10,490 nt of DNA from RGIG4608 sp045606265 (lineage in GTDB: Bacteria; Bacillota; Clostridia; Oscillospirales; CAG-272): assembly GCA_045606265.1 (NCBI GenBank), contig JAZURO010000196.1, positions 1 through 10,490 of the forward strand. The letters run 5' to 3'. Below, piece after piece: positions 1-5,992 of this stretch (positions are counted from its first letter, which is position 1; the number at the start of each line of letters is the position of its first letter). Under the pieces are notes generated by a model, which was not told where the DNA came from, did no database searches, and saw only the letters and a list, made by a program, of their open reading frames with translations. A program made the translations under genes and the position numbers.

Positions 1-66
1 CCAATGAGTTGGCACAATAATTTGTCTTCCTAAGACCGCTTGGCCTCCGACTTTGCCCGAAAATGC
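1..66. other. Unassigned sequence upstream of a terminator
   Basis: This stretch is probably the 3' end of a transcription unit that lies mostly outside the window, because a strong plus-strand terminator follows at once. Two plus-strand frames close here, at 18-20 and at 31-33, so either could be the last codons of an upstream gene. A structured RNA is also possible. There is too little sequence to choose, and I do not recognise an rRNA, tRNA or tmRNA end. Confidence 0.3.
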
Positions 67-98
67 AAATCCACCCGCTTGGCGGGTGGATTTTTATT
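67..98 (+). terminator. Strong intrinsic terminator
   Basis: A perfect 12-bp inverted repeat (67-78 with 82-93) with a GC-rich core and a 3-base loop is followed by a T-rich run. It ends whatever transcript enters from the left and separates it from the gene starting at 218. Confidence 0.9.
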
Positions 99-177
99 GA
101 GCGCTTTTGAAAAAATGTGATTATTTAATTTTTTAACAAAACGCAAACATTTCGCAAAAAAATCAAAAACAAACGAT

Positions 178-186
178 TGATATAAT
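178..186 (+). promoter_or_regulatory. Extended -10 promoter for the repeat-protein unit
   Basis: TGATATAAT combines a consensus -10 hexamer (181-186) with the TGn extension. No good -35 hexamer sits at the expected distance, which is typical when an extended -10 carries recognition. The DNA upstream (120-175) is very A-rich and could act as an UP element. The ATG lies 32 bases after the -10. Confidence 0.6.
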
Positions 187-217
187 TCGGGTGTAAAAAA
201 CGAAAAGGAGAAAAATT

Positions 218-532
218 ATGGAAAACATTAAAGACAAACAACAGCAGGTTGACGGATTTATCGACCTTGTGGAAAAAGCAGAAGAAAAAGCAGGTGCTGA
301 TGTAGCAAAGGGTTACACAAAAATCGAAAAGGGTGTAGTCGGGGGCTACAAGAAGATTGAGAGCGGCGTTGTTGACAGCTACAAAAAGATCGAATCAGCG
401 ATAGTTGACGGCTTCAACGGAGTGAACGACAAGATAATCGAAAAGGTATTCTCCAAGGACGGAGAGAACCTTGAAGAAAGTAAGGCAAGAACGGACGCGG
501 CAAACGCCCGCTATGATGCAGCGAAAAAATAA
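218..532 (+). CDS. Small 11-residue-repeat amphipathic protein, function unknown
   Basis: This is a 104-residue, highly charged protein with no signal peptide or membrane segment. The start is supported by AAAGGAG (204-210) seven bases upstream. Residues 32-75 hold four consecutive 11-residue repeats of the form GY-x-KIE-x-GVV-x, with the aromatic residue at 33, 44, 55 and 66. The N-terminal part (about 1-30) and C-terminal part (about 80-104) are Lys/Glu/Ala-rich and should be helical. An 11-residue period with aliphatic pairs flanked by Lys and Glu is the pattern of amphipathic 11/3 helices that lie on lipid surfaces, as in synucleins and some LEA or apolipoprotein-like proteins; the likeness is of pattern, not demonstrated homology. 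It is the first gene before an ABC exporter remnant, and I recall similar GYKKIE-type proteins beside ABC genes in other Clostridia. Its function is unknown; a membrane-surface role is inference. The reading frame itself is convincing. Confidence 0.85.
   Translation: MENIKDKQQQVDGFIDLVEKAEEKAGADVAKGYTKIEKGVVGGYKKIESGVVDSYKKIESAIVDGFNGVNDKIIEKVFSKDGENLEESKARTDAANARYDAAKK
315..446 (+). repeat. Four 33-bp coding repeats (11-residue units)
   Basis: Within the small protein gene, residues 32-42, 43-53, 54-64 and 65-75 are degenerate copies of one 11-residue unit, giving a 33-bp period in the DNA. The first three copies are clearest and the fourth is diverged (GF-NGVNDKIIE). The in-frame period suggests growth by tandem duplication. 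Confidence 0.8.
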
Positions 533-542
533 TAAGATTATC

Positions 543-574
543 GTAGGCGTGGCGCATAATTGCGCCTCGCTTAC
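543..574 (+). other. Long intercistronic hairpin without U-tract
   Basis: Positions 543-556 pair with 561-574 around a TAAT loop. Of 14 positions, 12 are Watson-Crick pairs, one is G-U and one is a T-T mismatch. No T-run follows, so it is unlikely to be a simple terminator. It lies between the repeat-protein stop and the ATPase ribosome binding site, where it could stabilise or process the upstream message so that the small protein is made in excess over the transporter. Confidence 0.65.
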
Positions 575-604
575 GTGCGTTATGAATAAAAAAGGAGAAC
601 GACA

Positions 605-793
605 ATGAACGCTATTGAAATTAAAAATCTTTCAAAGAGCTTCCGTGGAATGTACGCAGTTGACCACCTCAACATGACTGTTCCGCAGGGAGCAATATAC
701 GGCTTTATCGGTGAAAACGGAAGCGGAAAATCCACCACAATGAAGCTTTTATGCGGACATCTTGTCCCTGCAGGGCGCTTTTTCCTTGCTTAA
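605..793 (+). pseudogene. ABC transporter ATPase, truncated after Walker A
   Basis: This is the N-terminal 62 residues of an ABC-2-type exporter ATPase. AAAGGAG (591-597) stands seven bases before the ATG. The frame starts with the usual beta-strand and A-loop region (IEIKNLSKSF, then a Tyr at about residue 18), followed by the Walker A motif GENGSGKST at about residues 36-44. Homology appears to stop after residue 56 or so (GHLVPA). Six foreign residues and a stop follow. The Q-loop, LSGGQ signature, Walker B, D-loop and switch His are all missing, so the product cannot hydrolyse ATP; a full subunit has about 220-300 residues. The promoter, ribosome binding site and first 56 codons remain intact, so the loss looks recent. 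The partner permease fragment begins just downstream. A chimeric assembly is the alternative explanation. Confidence 0.85.
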
Positions 794-813
794 AGGCAGG
801 TATGCCGACGTAA

Positions 814-1230
814 GAGAGGAAAACGGATTATGTAGCATCAAAAACGGTGGTGATGACATTTGGCGCAGCTATGATGATCTTAGCATTTATTCTCGGATCT
901 CTTGTCGGCGGTGCGGTTTCGGGGCTTCCGTTTGATATGGATGGCTTTAACGTGATGAATCTCATAATGTGTATGCTTTCAAAAATTGTGCTTGTAAGCG
1001 TATTCGTTCCGATATATCTTGTTATGAGCGTTGCCGCAAAGCAAAAGCTCTGGCTCTCAATTTTGCTTTCAATGATGGTTGGAATGTTCCTCTTTATGAT
1101 GATTCCTATGCTTACACCACTTAATGCGACTCTCGGTCACGTGCTTATTTGTGCTGTCGGCGGATTCGGTTTTTGTATGGGTCTTGGAGCCATCAGCAAC
1201 CTCGTTTTGAAAAAGACGAGTCTTGTATAA
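814..1230 (+). pseudogene. ABC-2 type permease, C-terminal remnant
   Basis: This hydrophobic frame is open from just after a TAA at 811-813 to the stop at 1228-1230, giving about 138 codons. It contains four predicted membrane helices, a Gly-rich GSLVGGAVSGLPFDM stretch and a typical permease ending (GLGAISNLVLKKTSLV). This matches the C-terminal half of the ABC-2-type permeases that pair with ATPases like the one upstream. The N-terminal half, where three or so helices and the start codon should be, is absent. GTG codons at 847 and 850 could in principle start translation, but I see no ribosome binding site at proper distance, and codons upstream (DYVASKT at 826-846) still look like permease. 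I read this as a pseudogene sharing one deletion with the ATPase. Confidence 0.75.
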
Positions 1231-1234
1231 GAAT

Positions 1235-1262
1235 AAGGCAACGCATTTTGCGTTGCCTTTTA
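1235..1262 (+). terminator. Intrinsic terminator of the ABC unit
   Basis: A perfect 11-bp stem (1235-1245 with 1249-1259) with a TTT loop and a short T-run (1258-1261) begins four bases after the permease stop. The U-tract is short, so some read-through into the regulator operon is possible. Confidence 0.8.
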
Positions 1263-1323
1263 CCGTAAAAAACATAAAAAATAACTTAAATTTTGATAAA
1301 AAATCAAAAACGCAAACAAAACT

Positions 1324-1354
1324 TTAACATTTTAGTGTTATAATAAGGTATAAT
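1324..1354 (+). promoter_or_regulatory. Promoter region of the two-component operon
   Basis: Two consensus TATAAT hexamers sit ten bases apart. The one at 1339-1344 is preceded by TGT, making an extended -10. The one at 1349-1354 has a TTAACA hexamer (1324-1329) 19 bases upstream, a slightly long spacer. A small inverted repeat, TAACA (1325-1329) and TGTTA (1336-1340), overlaps both and could be an operator. Which -10 is used cannot be told from sequence. Confidence 0.55.
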
Positions 1355-1383
1355 TCAGAAAATTATCCTTGGAGGAATATGAT

Positions 1384-2055
1384 ATGTTCAAAATTCTGGT
1401 CGTAGAGGACGACAGGGATCTTAATCGTTCCGTGTGTTCGTTTCTGAACGGCAGCGGTTATGAGGCGATCGGCTATCTTGATGCCGAGAGTGCCTATGAC
1501 GAAATGTATAAAACAACCTTTGATCTTATCGTATCGGACATTATGATGCCCGGCATTGACGGATTTGAATTTGCAAAGACCGTGCGTTCTTTGAACAGCG
1601 ATATACCCATTCTGTTTATGAGTGCCCGTGACGATTTTGCATCAAAGCAGAGAGGGTATAGGATCGGCATAGACGATTATATGACAAAGCCAATAGACCT
1701 CGACGAGCTGTTTCTGCGTATCGGTGCGCTTCTTCGCCGTTCCAAGATAGCTTCAAGCCGCCGACTTGAAGTTGGAAATTTCGTTATGGATGCAGATGAG
1801 AGAAGCGCCGTGCTTGACGGGGAAGAAATATCCCTCACGGCAAGAGAATTTGATCTTCTTTATAAGATGCTTTCATATCCCAAAAAGACCTTTACACGCA
1901 CTCAGCTTATGGATGAGTTCTGGGACGTTGACACTCAGACAAGCACAAGAACGGTTGACGTTTATATGACTAAGCTCCGTGCAAAGCTCTCCGGGTGTGA
2001 TTCCTTTGAGATTCAGACCGTTCACGGTCTTGGCTACAAGGCGGTGATAAAATGA
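1384..2055 (+). CDS. OmpR/PhoB-family response regulator
   Basis: This is a 223-residue DNA-binding response regulator, the usual family length. The ATG at 1384 is chosen because GGAGG (1371-1375) lies eight bases upstream; an in-frame TTG at 1369 would overlap that site. The receiver domain spans residues 1-118, with the acidic pair Asp9/Asp10, phospho-acceptor Asp52 in SDIMMPG, Ser80 at the Thr/Ser switch position and Lys102 in the MTKP motif. The C-terminal winged helix (about 127-222) has the typical LTAREFDLL, a TRTVDVYMTKLR recognition helix and the ending HGLGYK. Its stop overlaps the kinase start by four bases (ATGA), so the two are translationally coupled and form a cognate pair. Target genes are not evident; the promoters at 1339 and 178 are natural candidates. 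The subfamily (VanR, BceR or other) cannot be decided from sequence alone. Confidence 0.95.
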   Translation: MFKILVVEDDRDLNRSVCSFLNGSGYEAIGYLDAESAYDEMYKTTFDLIVSDIMMPGIDGFEFAKTVRSLNSDIPILFMSARDDFASKQRGYRIGIDDYMTKPIDLDELFLRIGALLRRSKIASSRRLEVGNFVMDADERSAVLDGEEISLTAREFDLLYKMLSYPKKTFTRTQLMDEFWDVDTQTSTRTVDVYMTKLRAKLSGCDSFEIQTVHGLGYKAVIK

Positions 2056-3119
2056 GAGATGAAAAGAATCGCAGAGTTCTTCATTCAGTCAACAACTTTC
2101 TCACATTCTTTTTGATAGTTGCGTTTGTTGTTACCTGCTGTATGATGCTGTTTCTCAATATTATGGCTGATGAGATGGGTATTGAGCTTAATGCGAGCGG
2201 AATTGAAACAGCGGCCAAAATAACGATGCTGAACGTGTTGCTTATAAGTCTTATTATCACTCTTTGCGACGTGATCAGAAGAAAAATCACCATTGACCGT
2301 CCTGCAAAAAAGATAATTGCTGCGGGCAGAAGGATAATGAAGGGCGATTTCAATGCAAGGGTGGACAGCATAAAGACGTTTGATCCCGAAAACAGATTTA
2401 AGGAGATATCGGAGTGTATCAACAAAATGGCAGAGGAGCTGTCAAGAACGGAAACGTTGAGAACGGATTTTATTGCAAACGTTTCCCACGAGATAAAGAC
2501 ACCGCTTGCCGTTATGCAGAATTACGGACGCCTTCTTCAAGAGGAGAATCTGGCTGAGGACAAACGTATAGAATACGCAAGAGCGATAAACAACGCTTCA
2601 AACCGACTTGCAAATCTTGTAAGCAATATACTCAAACTAAATAAGCTCGAAAACCAGCAGATTGTGTTAAATAAAGAAATATATAATTTGTCAGAGCAGA
2701 TATGTGAGAGCATTTTGCAGTTCGAGGATTTAATTGAAAACAAGGGCTTAACCGTTGAAACGGATATTGAAGATGACGTTTACGTTGATTCGGACAGAGA
2801 AATGATGAGCATTGTCTGGAACAATCTTATTTCCAATGCCATCAAGTTCACGGATAGAGAGGGAACTATATTTGTGTCCGTTTCGTCAACTCAGAATCAC
2901 GCAACCGTTACCGTGCGTGATACGGGCTGCGGAATATCCTCGCAGACGGGGGCCCATATGTTTGATAAGTTCTATCAGGGTGACACCTCACACGCAACCG
3001 AGGGGAACGGATTGGGACTTGCCCTTGTGAAACGAGTGATCGACATCACCAAAAGCACGATAAGTGTTGAGAGTGCGCTCGGAAAGGGAACTGAATTTAC
3101 CGTCAGAATAAGGAAATAG
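2052..3119 (+). CDS. Membrane sensor histidine kinase
   Basis: This 355-residue kinase partners the response regulator it overlaps. Two membrane helices (about residues 14-37 and 56-75) enclose only about 18 residues, so there is no real extracellular sensor domain. Signal is probably read within the membrane or from a partner protein. A HAMP-like linker (about 76-130) leads to the HisKA dimerisation domain with phospho-acceptor His146 in NVSHEIKTPL. The HATPase_c domain follows: N-box around 254-264 (Asn258 and Asn262), G1 box DTGCG at 290-294, F-box MFDKFYQ, and G2 box GNGLG at 318-322. All catalytic elements are present, so the kinase should be active. Short-loop kinases are often coupled to ABC transporters or accessory membrane proteins; here the nearest ABC transporter is broken, while two membrane proteins follow directly. 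I do not assign a named kinase. Confidence 0.95.
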   Translation: MRDEKNRRVLHSVNNFLTFFLIVAFVVTCCMMLFLNIMADEMGIELNASGIETAAKITMLNVLLISLIITLCDVIRRKITIDRPAKKIIAAGRRIMKGDFNARVDSIKTFDPENRFKEISECINKMAEELSRTETLRTDFIANVSHEIKTPLAVMQNYGRLLQEENLAEDKRIEYARAINNASNRLANLVSNILKLNKLENQQIVLNKEIYNLSEQICESILQFEDLIENKGLTVETDIEDDVYVDSDREMMSIVWNNLISNAIKFTDREGTIFVSVSSTQNHATVTVRDTGCGISSQTGAHMFDKFYQGDTSHATEGNGLGLALVKRVIDITKSTISVESALGKGTEFTVRIRK

Positions 3120-3121
3120 AA

Positions 3122-4027
3122 ATGGATTTCAAAAAAATAATCAAGAAAATAATATTTCCGCACGTTTCGGTAGTAATAATTTTTACCCTTCTTGCCACGG
3201 CGGGAATGGTTGTTGCAATACTTAATGGATTTTCAAACGATCCAATAAATTATTTGATTTACACAGTATCGTTTTATGCCCTTGTTATTCTCAGTATATA
3301 CGTGGGCAAAAATGCATCAACAATATTCAGAAAAACGAAAAAAAGAGTATATAATACCAAATACGGCAACAAGTATATGACCGACATTGATTTCAAAACT
3401 CACGTTTCTCTTTATATTTCGCTTTTGTTGAATCTTGGAAACGTAGGATTGAACGTGTTTTACGGAATCTTCTATCGAACAAATTGGTTTTACGTTCTTG
3501 CACTTTATTATGCAACGCTCACGTCTATGCGATTTATTCTTGCACTGTATACAAGGAAAAATTCGTTAAGAGAGAACCTGCTTGGTGAGTGGAAAAGAGC
3601 AAGAATATGTGCAGCTGTTCTTACGCTCATCAATCTTTCGCTTACGGGTGTTGTGCTTATGATGATGTATCAGGACAAGGGATTTACCTATGCGGGAATG
3701 CTGATTTACGTAATGGCGGCATACTCCTTCTATCACATAACGGTTGCGATAATTGATATTATTAAACACAGAAAATATAAAAGTCCAATAGTCAACTCGG
3801 TCAAAATGGTCAAGCTTGCGGCGGCTCTTGTTTCAATGCTCTCGCTTGAAACGGCAATGCTCAATGCATTTGGCGCAGATATGCCAATGGGTGAAAAAAG
3901 AGTTATGATTGCGGCAACGGGCGCAGGCATTTGCTTTGTCGTTCTTGGACTTTCAAGCTATATGATCGTGGAATCTACAAATAAAATAAACAAATTAAAG
4001 GAAAACGGAAATGACAGAAAACAGTAA
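3122..4027 (+). CDS. Eight-helix integral membrane protein, function unknown
   Basis: This 301-residue protein starts two bases after the kinase stop, with AAGGA (3110-3114) seven bases before the ATG. About eight membrane helices are visible: roughly 13-34, 43-61, 92-115, 120-141, 159-182, 188-213, 225-250 and 260-285. They appear in pairs separated by Lys/Arg-rich cytoplasmic loops, such as FRKTKKRVYNTKYGNKY near residues 69-85 and RKNSLREN near 145-152. The N-terminus is basic and likely cytoplasmic. I see no catalytic motif, nucleotide-binding site or known transporter signature. Its tight position in a two-component operon suggests an accessory sensor or regulator, or a target of the system; this is inference from context only. 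It overlaps the next gene by 17 bases, so the two are probably made together. Confidence 0.85.
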   Translation: MDFKKIIKKIIFPHVSVVIIFTLLATAGMVVAILNGFSNDPINYLIYTVSFYALVILSIYVGKNASTIFRKTKKRVYNTKYGNKYMTDIDFKTHVSLYISLLLNLGNVGLNVFYGIFYRTNWFYVLALYYATLTSMRFILALYTRKNSLRENLLGEWKRARICAAVLTLINLSLTGVVLMMMYQDKGFTYAGMLIYVMAAYSFYHITVAIIDIIKHRKYKSPIVNSVKMVKLAAALVSMLSLETAMLNAFGADMPMGEKRVMIAATGAGICFVVLGLSSYMIVESTNKINKLKENGNDRKQ

Positions 4028-4415
4028 TAAATTTGAATATACGTACTCTGCAAAAGAACAGGCAGAGATAAGAAAAATCCGAGAAAAATATATACCGAAA
4101 GAAAAGGAAGAATCAAATATTGAGCGTTTGCGCAGACTTGATGCAAGCGTGACTAAAACGGCGCAGATTGTTTCCTTGATTCTCGGTGTTGCCGGTTCGC
4201 TTATACTCGGATTTGGAATGAGCTTATTTATGAGCGATTTGCATACAGCACTTGGAGTTGGCGGCGATTCTGCCGTAGTGATTGGTGTAATCATTGGCAT
4301 TGTGGGTGTCTTTGTTCTGACTTTGGCATATCCTGCGTATAATACCATTGTCAAAAACAAACGTGAAAAGCTCGCCCCCGAGATAATTCGCCTAACAGAC
4401 GAGCTTATGAAATAA
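4011..4415 (+). CDS. Two-helix membrane protein, uncharacterised Clostridia family
   Basis: This 134-residue protein starts inside the previous gene, with AAAGGA (3997-4002) eight bases before its ATG. The N-terminal 50 residues are charged and cytoplasmic (FEYTYSAKEQAEIRKIREKY), followed by the linker ERLRRLDASVTKTAQ, two Gly-rich membrane helices (about 53-74 and 87-109), and a basic C-terminal tail ending LAPEIIRLTDELMK. I recognise this overall design from many Clostridia, where such proteins are sometimes labelled dihydropteridine reductase. Nothing in the sequence supports an enzyme: there is no Rossmann motif or active-site pattern, so I would not carry that name over. As last gene of the two-component operon it may be a small partner of the eight-helix protein or of the kinase. 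Its function is unknown. Confidence 0.85.
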   Translation: MTENSNKFEYTYSAKEQAEIRKIREKYIPKEKEESNIERLRRLDASVTKTAQIVSLILGVAGSLILGFGMSLFMSDLHTALGVGGDSAVVIGVIIGIVGVFVLTLAYPAYNTIVKNKREKLAPEIIRLTDELMK

Positions 4416-4460
4416 TAAAAAGAGAGCAGCGTTGCCATACGGGAAGCGAGAAACAGAACC

Positions 4461-4507
4461 AAGAATGCTTGACGCATTCTTGCCCATAATTTTTTGCTGC
4501 GCAAAAA
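4461..4507 (+). other. Two small hairpins downstream of the two-component operon
   Basis: AAGAATGC (4461-4468) pairs with GCATTCTT (4474-4481) around a five-base loop, and a T6 run follows eight bases later at 4490-4495. TTTTTGC (4491-4497) then pairs with GCAAAAA (4501-4507). Neither is a canonical terminator on its own, but the first may weaken transcription before the main terminator at 4541. Confidence 0.45.
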
Positions 4508-4540
4508 GATGTGTTAAATTCGACATACGAATAACAACAA

Positions 4541-4577
4541 AAAAAGAGAGAGTAGCGTTGCTACTCTCTCTTTTTGT
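4541..4577. terminator. Bidirectional intrinsic terminator
   Basis: A perfect 16-bp stem (4541-4556 with 4560-4575) with a GTT loop is flanked by A-runs on the left and T-runs on the right, so it has a U-tract in both directions. On the plus strand it closes the two-component operon; on the minus strand it begins right after the encoded CCA of tRNA-Glu and closes the tRNA operon. Confidence 0.92.
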
Positions 4578-4652
4578 TGGTGACCCGTACGGGAATCGAA
4601 CCCATGTTACAGCCGTGAAAGGGCCGTGTCTTAACCGCTTGACCAACGGGCC
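4578..4652 (-). tRNA. tRNA-Glu (TTC)
   Basis: Read on the minus strand, the 75-base gene folds as a standard cloverleaf. The acceptor stem GGCCCGT pairs with ACGGGTC (one G-U), the D-arm holds GGTCAAGCGG, the anticodon is TTC, and the T-arm contains GGTTCGATTCC. The 3' CCA is encoded (4578-4580 on the plus strand). It is the second gene of a two-tRNA operon, only four bases after tRNA-Met, and is followed at once by the shared terminator. Confidence 0.95.
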
Positions 4653-4656
4653 GAAA

Positions 4657-4733
4657 TGGTAGCGGGAATTGGACTTGAACCCATGACCTATCGGGTATGA
4701 ACCGATTGCTCTAGCCAACTGAGCTATCCCGCC
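4657..4733 (-). tRNA. tRNA-Met (CAT), elongator type
   Basis: This 77-base minus-strand gene has acceptor arms GGCGGGA and TCCCGCT, with G1-U72 as in the Bacillus elongator tRNA-Met. The D-arm is GCTCAGTTGGCTAGAGC, the anticodon stem is ATCGG/CCGAT around TTCATAC, and the T-loop contains GGTTCAAGTCC. CCA is encoded. An initiator is excluded because three consecutive G-C pairs are missing from the base of the anticodon stem. The CAU-reading tRNA-Ile is less likely because its usual acceptor and anticodon-arm sequence differs. Confidence 0.92.
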
Positions 4734-4760
4734 ATATTACCGCACATCTGCGACTTGTTT

Positions 4761-4789
4761 ATTTTATCATAAGAGTTTGCGTTTGTCAA
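4761..4789 (-). promoter_or_regulatory. Strong promoter of the tRNA operon
   Basis: On the minus strand a perfect TTGACA (4784-4789) lies 17 bases before TAAAAT (4761-4766), which also carries a TGA extension. The tRNA-Met 5' end is 28 bases downstream of the -10. An A/T-rich tract upstream (about 4791-4820) could serve as an UP element. This is the best promoter in the window. Confidence 0.88.
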
Positions 4790-4823
4790 TACTTTTTTTG
4801 AAAAAAATTAAAAAATATTTCAG

Positions 4824-4857
4824 TAGAAAAGCAGGAGAAACAATCCCCTGCTTTCTG
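4824..4857 (-). terminator. Probable terminator of the phosphodiesterase gene
   Basis: On the minus strand, just after the stop codon, AAAGCAGG pairs with CCTGCTTT (4847-4854 with 4828-4835 on the plus strand). It extends by three more pairs including one G-U, around a five-base loop. The following T-run is short, but a T-rich tract lies slightly further on. It precedes the tRNA promoter by about 35 bases. Confidence 0.65.
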
Positions 4858-4859
4858 CC

Positions 4860-5864
4860 TTATTTTGAATAGCTTTCAATAACATCTTTAAGAAGATGCG
4901 GATAGTCGGTCATAATGGCATCTGCTCCGTTTTCTATAAGAGTTCTCATATCCTCCTCGTTATTTATTGTCCAATAATGGACTGCTATATTGTGCTTGTG
5001 CGCAAATTCAATAAATCTCTTGCTTGAAAGATTAAACCCGTATTCTTCCATTGGAATTTGAAGAACGCTTGTGTGCTTATCGTAGAACACGTCAAGCCCC
5101 GTATAGTAAAGAGCTACGTATTCAACAGCGCCCATAAGGGAGGGGGAGTACATAAAGCTGTCGGGCAATTCTCCCGATTTATCAAGACGTTGATATTCTT
5201 CATAAATCTCATCCTTAAAGCTGGCAAAGATAACTCTGTCGAATGCATTATGCTTTTTAACAATGCGCACTGCCTCTTTTGCTGCCGCAAGACCGATATC
5301 ACCGCCTTGCTTTATCTCAATGCTGATGATATTATTGGGGAATGCGAGCAAAAGCTCTTCAAACGTGGTTGCAAGATACACCTCTGAGTCTCTGCCTTCA
5401 AGACCTTCGGGATAATTTTCAAGATCGGAGGGTTTAACTTCTTTTCCGTTATAGTCGGCATAGATCTTTCCGTGATCGTATCCGAAATTAACCTTTTGTT
5501 CCATCATATCGGTATAATTCCAATCAATGATTTCACCGCTTGCATTAGTTCTTTTGTCAAGATAGGTTTCGTGACAGAGAATAAGGACACCGTCCTTGGT
5601 TATGTTTGCGTCGGTTTCCATAATTACTCTTTCATCAACGCTATATGCGTTATAAAATGCTTCAAGTGTATTGCCGGGGAACTCACCGTCACCGCCCCTG
5701 TGTGCAACGAGTATGGGCATATCCCCCTGTTTTCTTAATGGGTTTTCACCCTGGTGATTCTGGGGCTTGGGGAGTAAAGCAAAGATAGCAAAAGCGAGGA
5801 CAATAATCAGAATTATTGCAAGAACTATATAGGCAACTGCGCCTTTTTTCTTTCCGTTGATCAT
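4860..5864 (-). CDS. Membrane-anchored glycerophosphodiester phosphodiesterase
   Basis: This 334-residue enzyme hydrolyses glycerophosphodiesters to sn-glycerol-3-phosphate and an alcohol; related proteins also act on lysophospholipids or teichoic-acid fragments. The ATG at 5862-5864 is chosen because AAAAGGAG lies eight bases upstream; an in-frame ATG at 5927 has no ribosome binding site and would overlap the promoter. A basic N-terminus (KKK at 5-7) and a single helix (about 9-31) predict that the catalytic domain is outside the cell. The GDPD domain starts at about 50 with His55-Arg56, continues with Glu83 and Asp85 (ETDANITKDG), and has His98, the full metal-binding and acid-base set. It ends with the typical HYWTINNEEDMRTLIENGADAIMTDYP. 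Length and motifs fit the bacterial family (glpQ/ugpQ type). It is divergent from the metallophosphoesterase gene and appears monocistronic. The exact substrate is not evident. Confidence 0.93.
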   Translation of the reverse strand: MINGKKKGAVAYIVLAIILIIVLAFAIFALLPKPQNHQGENPLRKQGDMPILVAHRGGDGEFPGNTLEAFYNAYSVDERVIMETDANITKDGVLILCHETYLDKRTNASGEIIDWNYTDMMEQKVNFGYDHGKIYADYNGKEVKPSDLENYPEGLEGRDSEVYLATTFEELLLAFPNNIISIEIKQGGDIGLAAAKEAVRIVKKHNAFDRVIFASFKDEIYEEYQRLDKSGELPDSFMYSPSLMGAVEYVALYYTGLDVFYDKHTSVLQIPMEEYGFNLSSKRFIEFAHKHNIAVHYWTINNEEDMRTLIENGADAIMTDYPHLLKDVIESYSK

Positions 5865-5898
5865 AAAAGCATCTCCTTTTATTTGTATTGTTGAATAA

Positions 5899-5927
5899 AT
5901 TTTACCATAAAACATAGAAAAACGCAA
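5899..5927 (-). promoter_or_regulatory. Promoter of the phosphodiesterase gene
   Basis: On the minus strand TTGCGT (5922-5927) is separated by 17 bases from TAAAAT (5899-5904), which is preceded by TGG to give an extended -10. The start codon is 34 bases after the -10. Confidence 0.72.
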
Positions 5928-5952
5928 TACTTTTTATTTATAAATAAAACTC

Positions 5953-5981
5953 TTGCTATTATTTCAAAAATATGATAAAAT
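5953..5981 (+). promoter_or_regulatory. Promoter of the phosphoesterase-Ktr-kinase operon
   Basis: TTGCTA (5953-5958) lies 17 bases before TAAAAT (5976-5981), with a TGA extension. The 11 bases TATGATAAAAT around the -10 are identical to those in the tRNA promoter. The start codon at 6032 leaves a leader of about 40 bases. Confidence 0.72.
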
Positions 5982-5992
5982 ATATTAAAGTG

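Noticed and set aside
4011..4415. Dihydropteridine reductase label for the two-helix protein
   Set aside because: No cofactor-binding or catalytic motif is present; the protein is a small membrane protein.
4392..4718. Frames on both strands through the tRNA cluster, with peptides such as GDPYGNRTH
   Set aside because: They are translations of the tRNA-Glu and tRNA-Met genes and the terminator; such peptides are a known artefact of tRNA sequence.
4657..4733. CAU tRNA as the lysidine-modified tRNA-Ile
   Set aside because: Acceptor and anticodon-arm sequence match the elongator tRNA-Met pattern, including GGTTCATACCCG, and not the usual tRNA-Ile(CAU) pattern.
5865..5927. Earlier start for the glycerophosphodiester phosphodiesterase
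   Set aside because: It has no ribosome binding site, would add residues ahead of the signal anchor, and overlaps the promoter; the start at 5864 has a good site.
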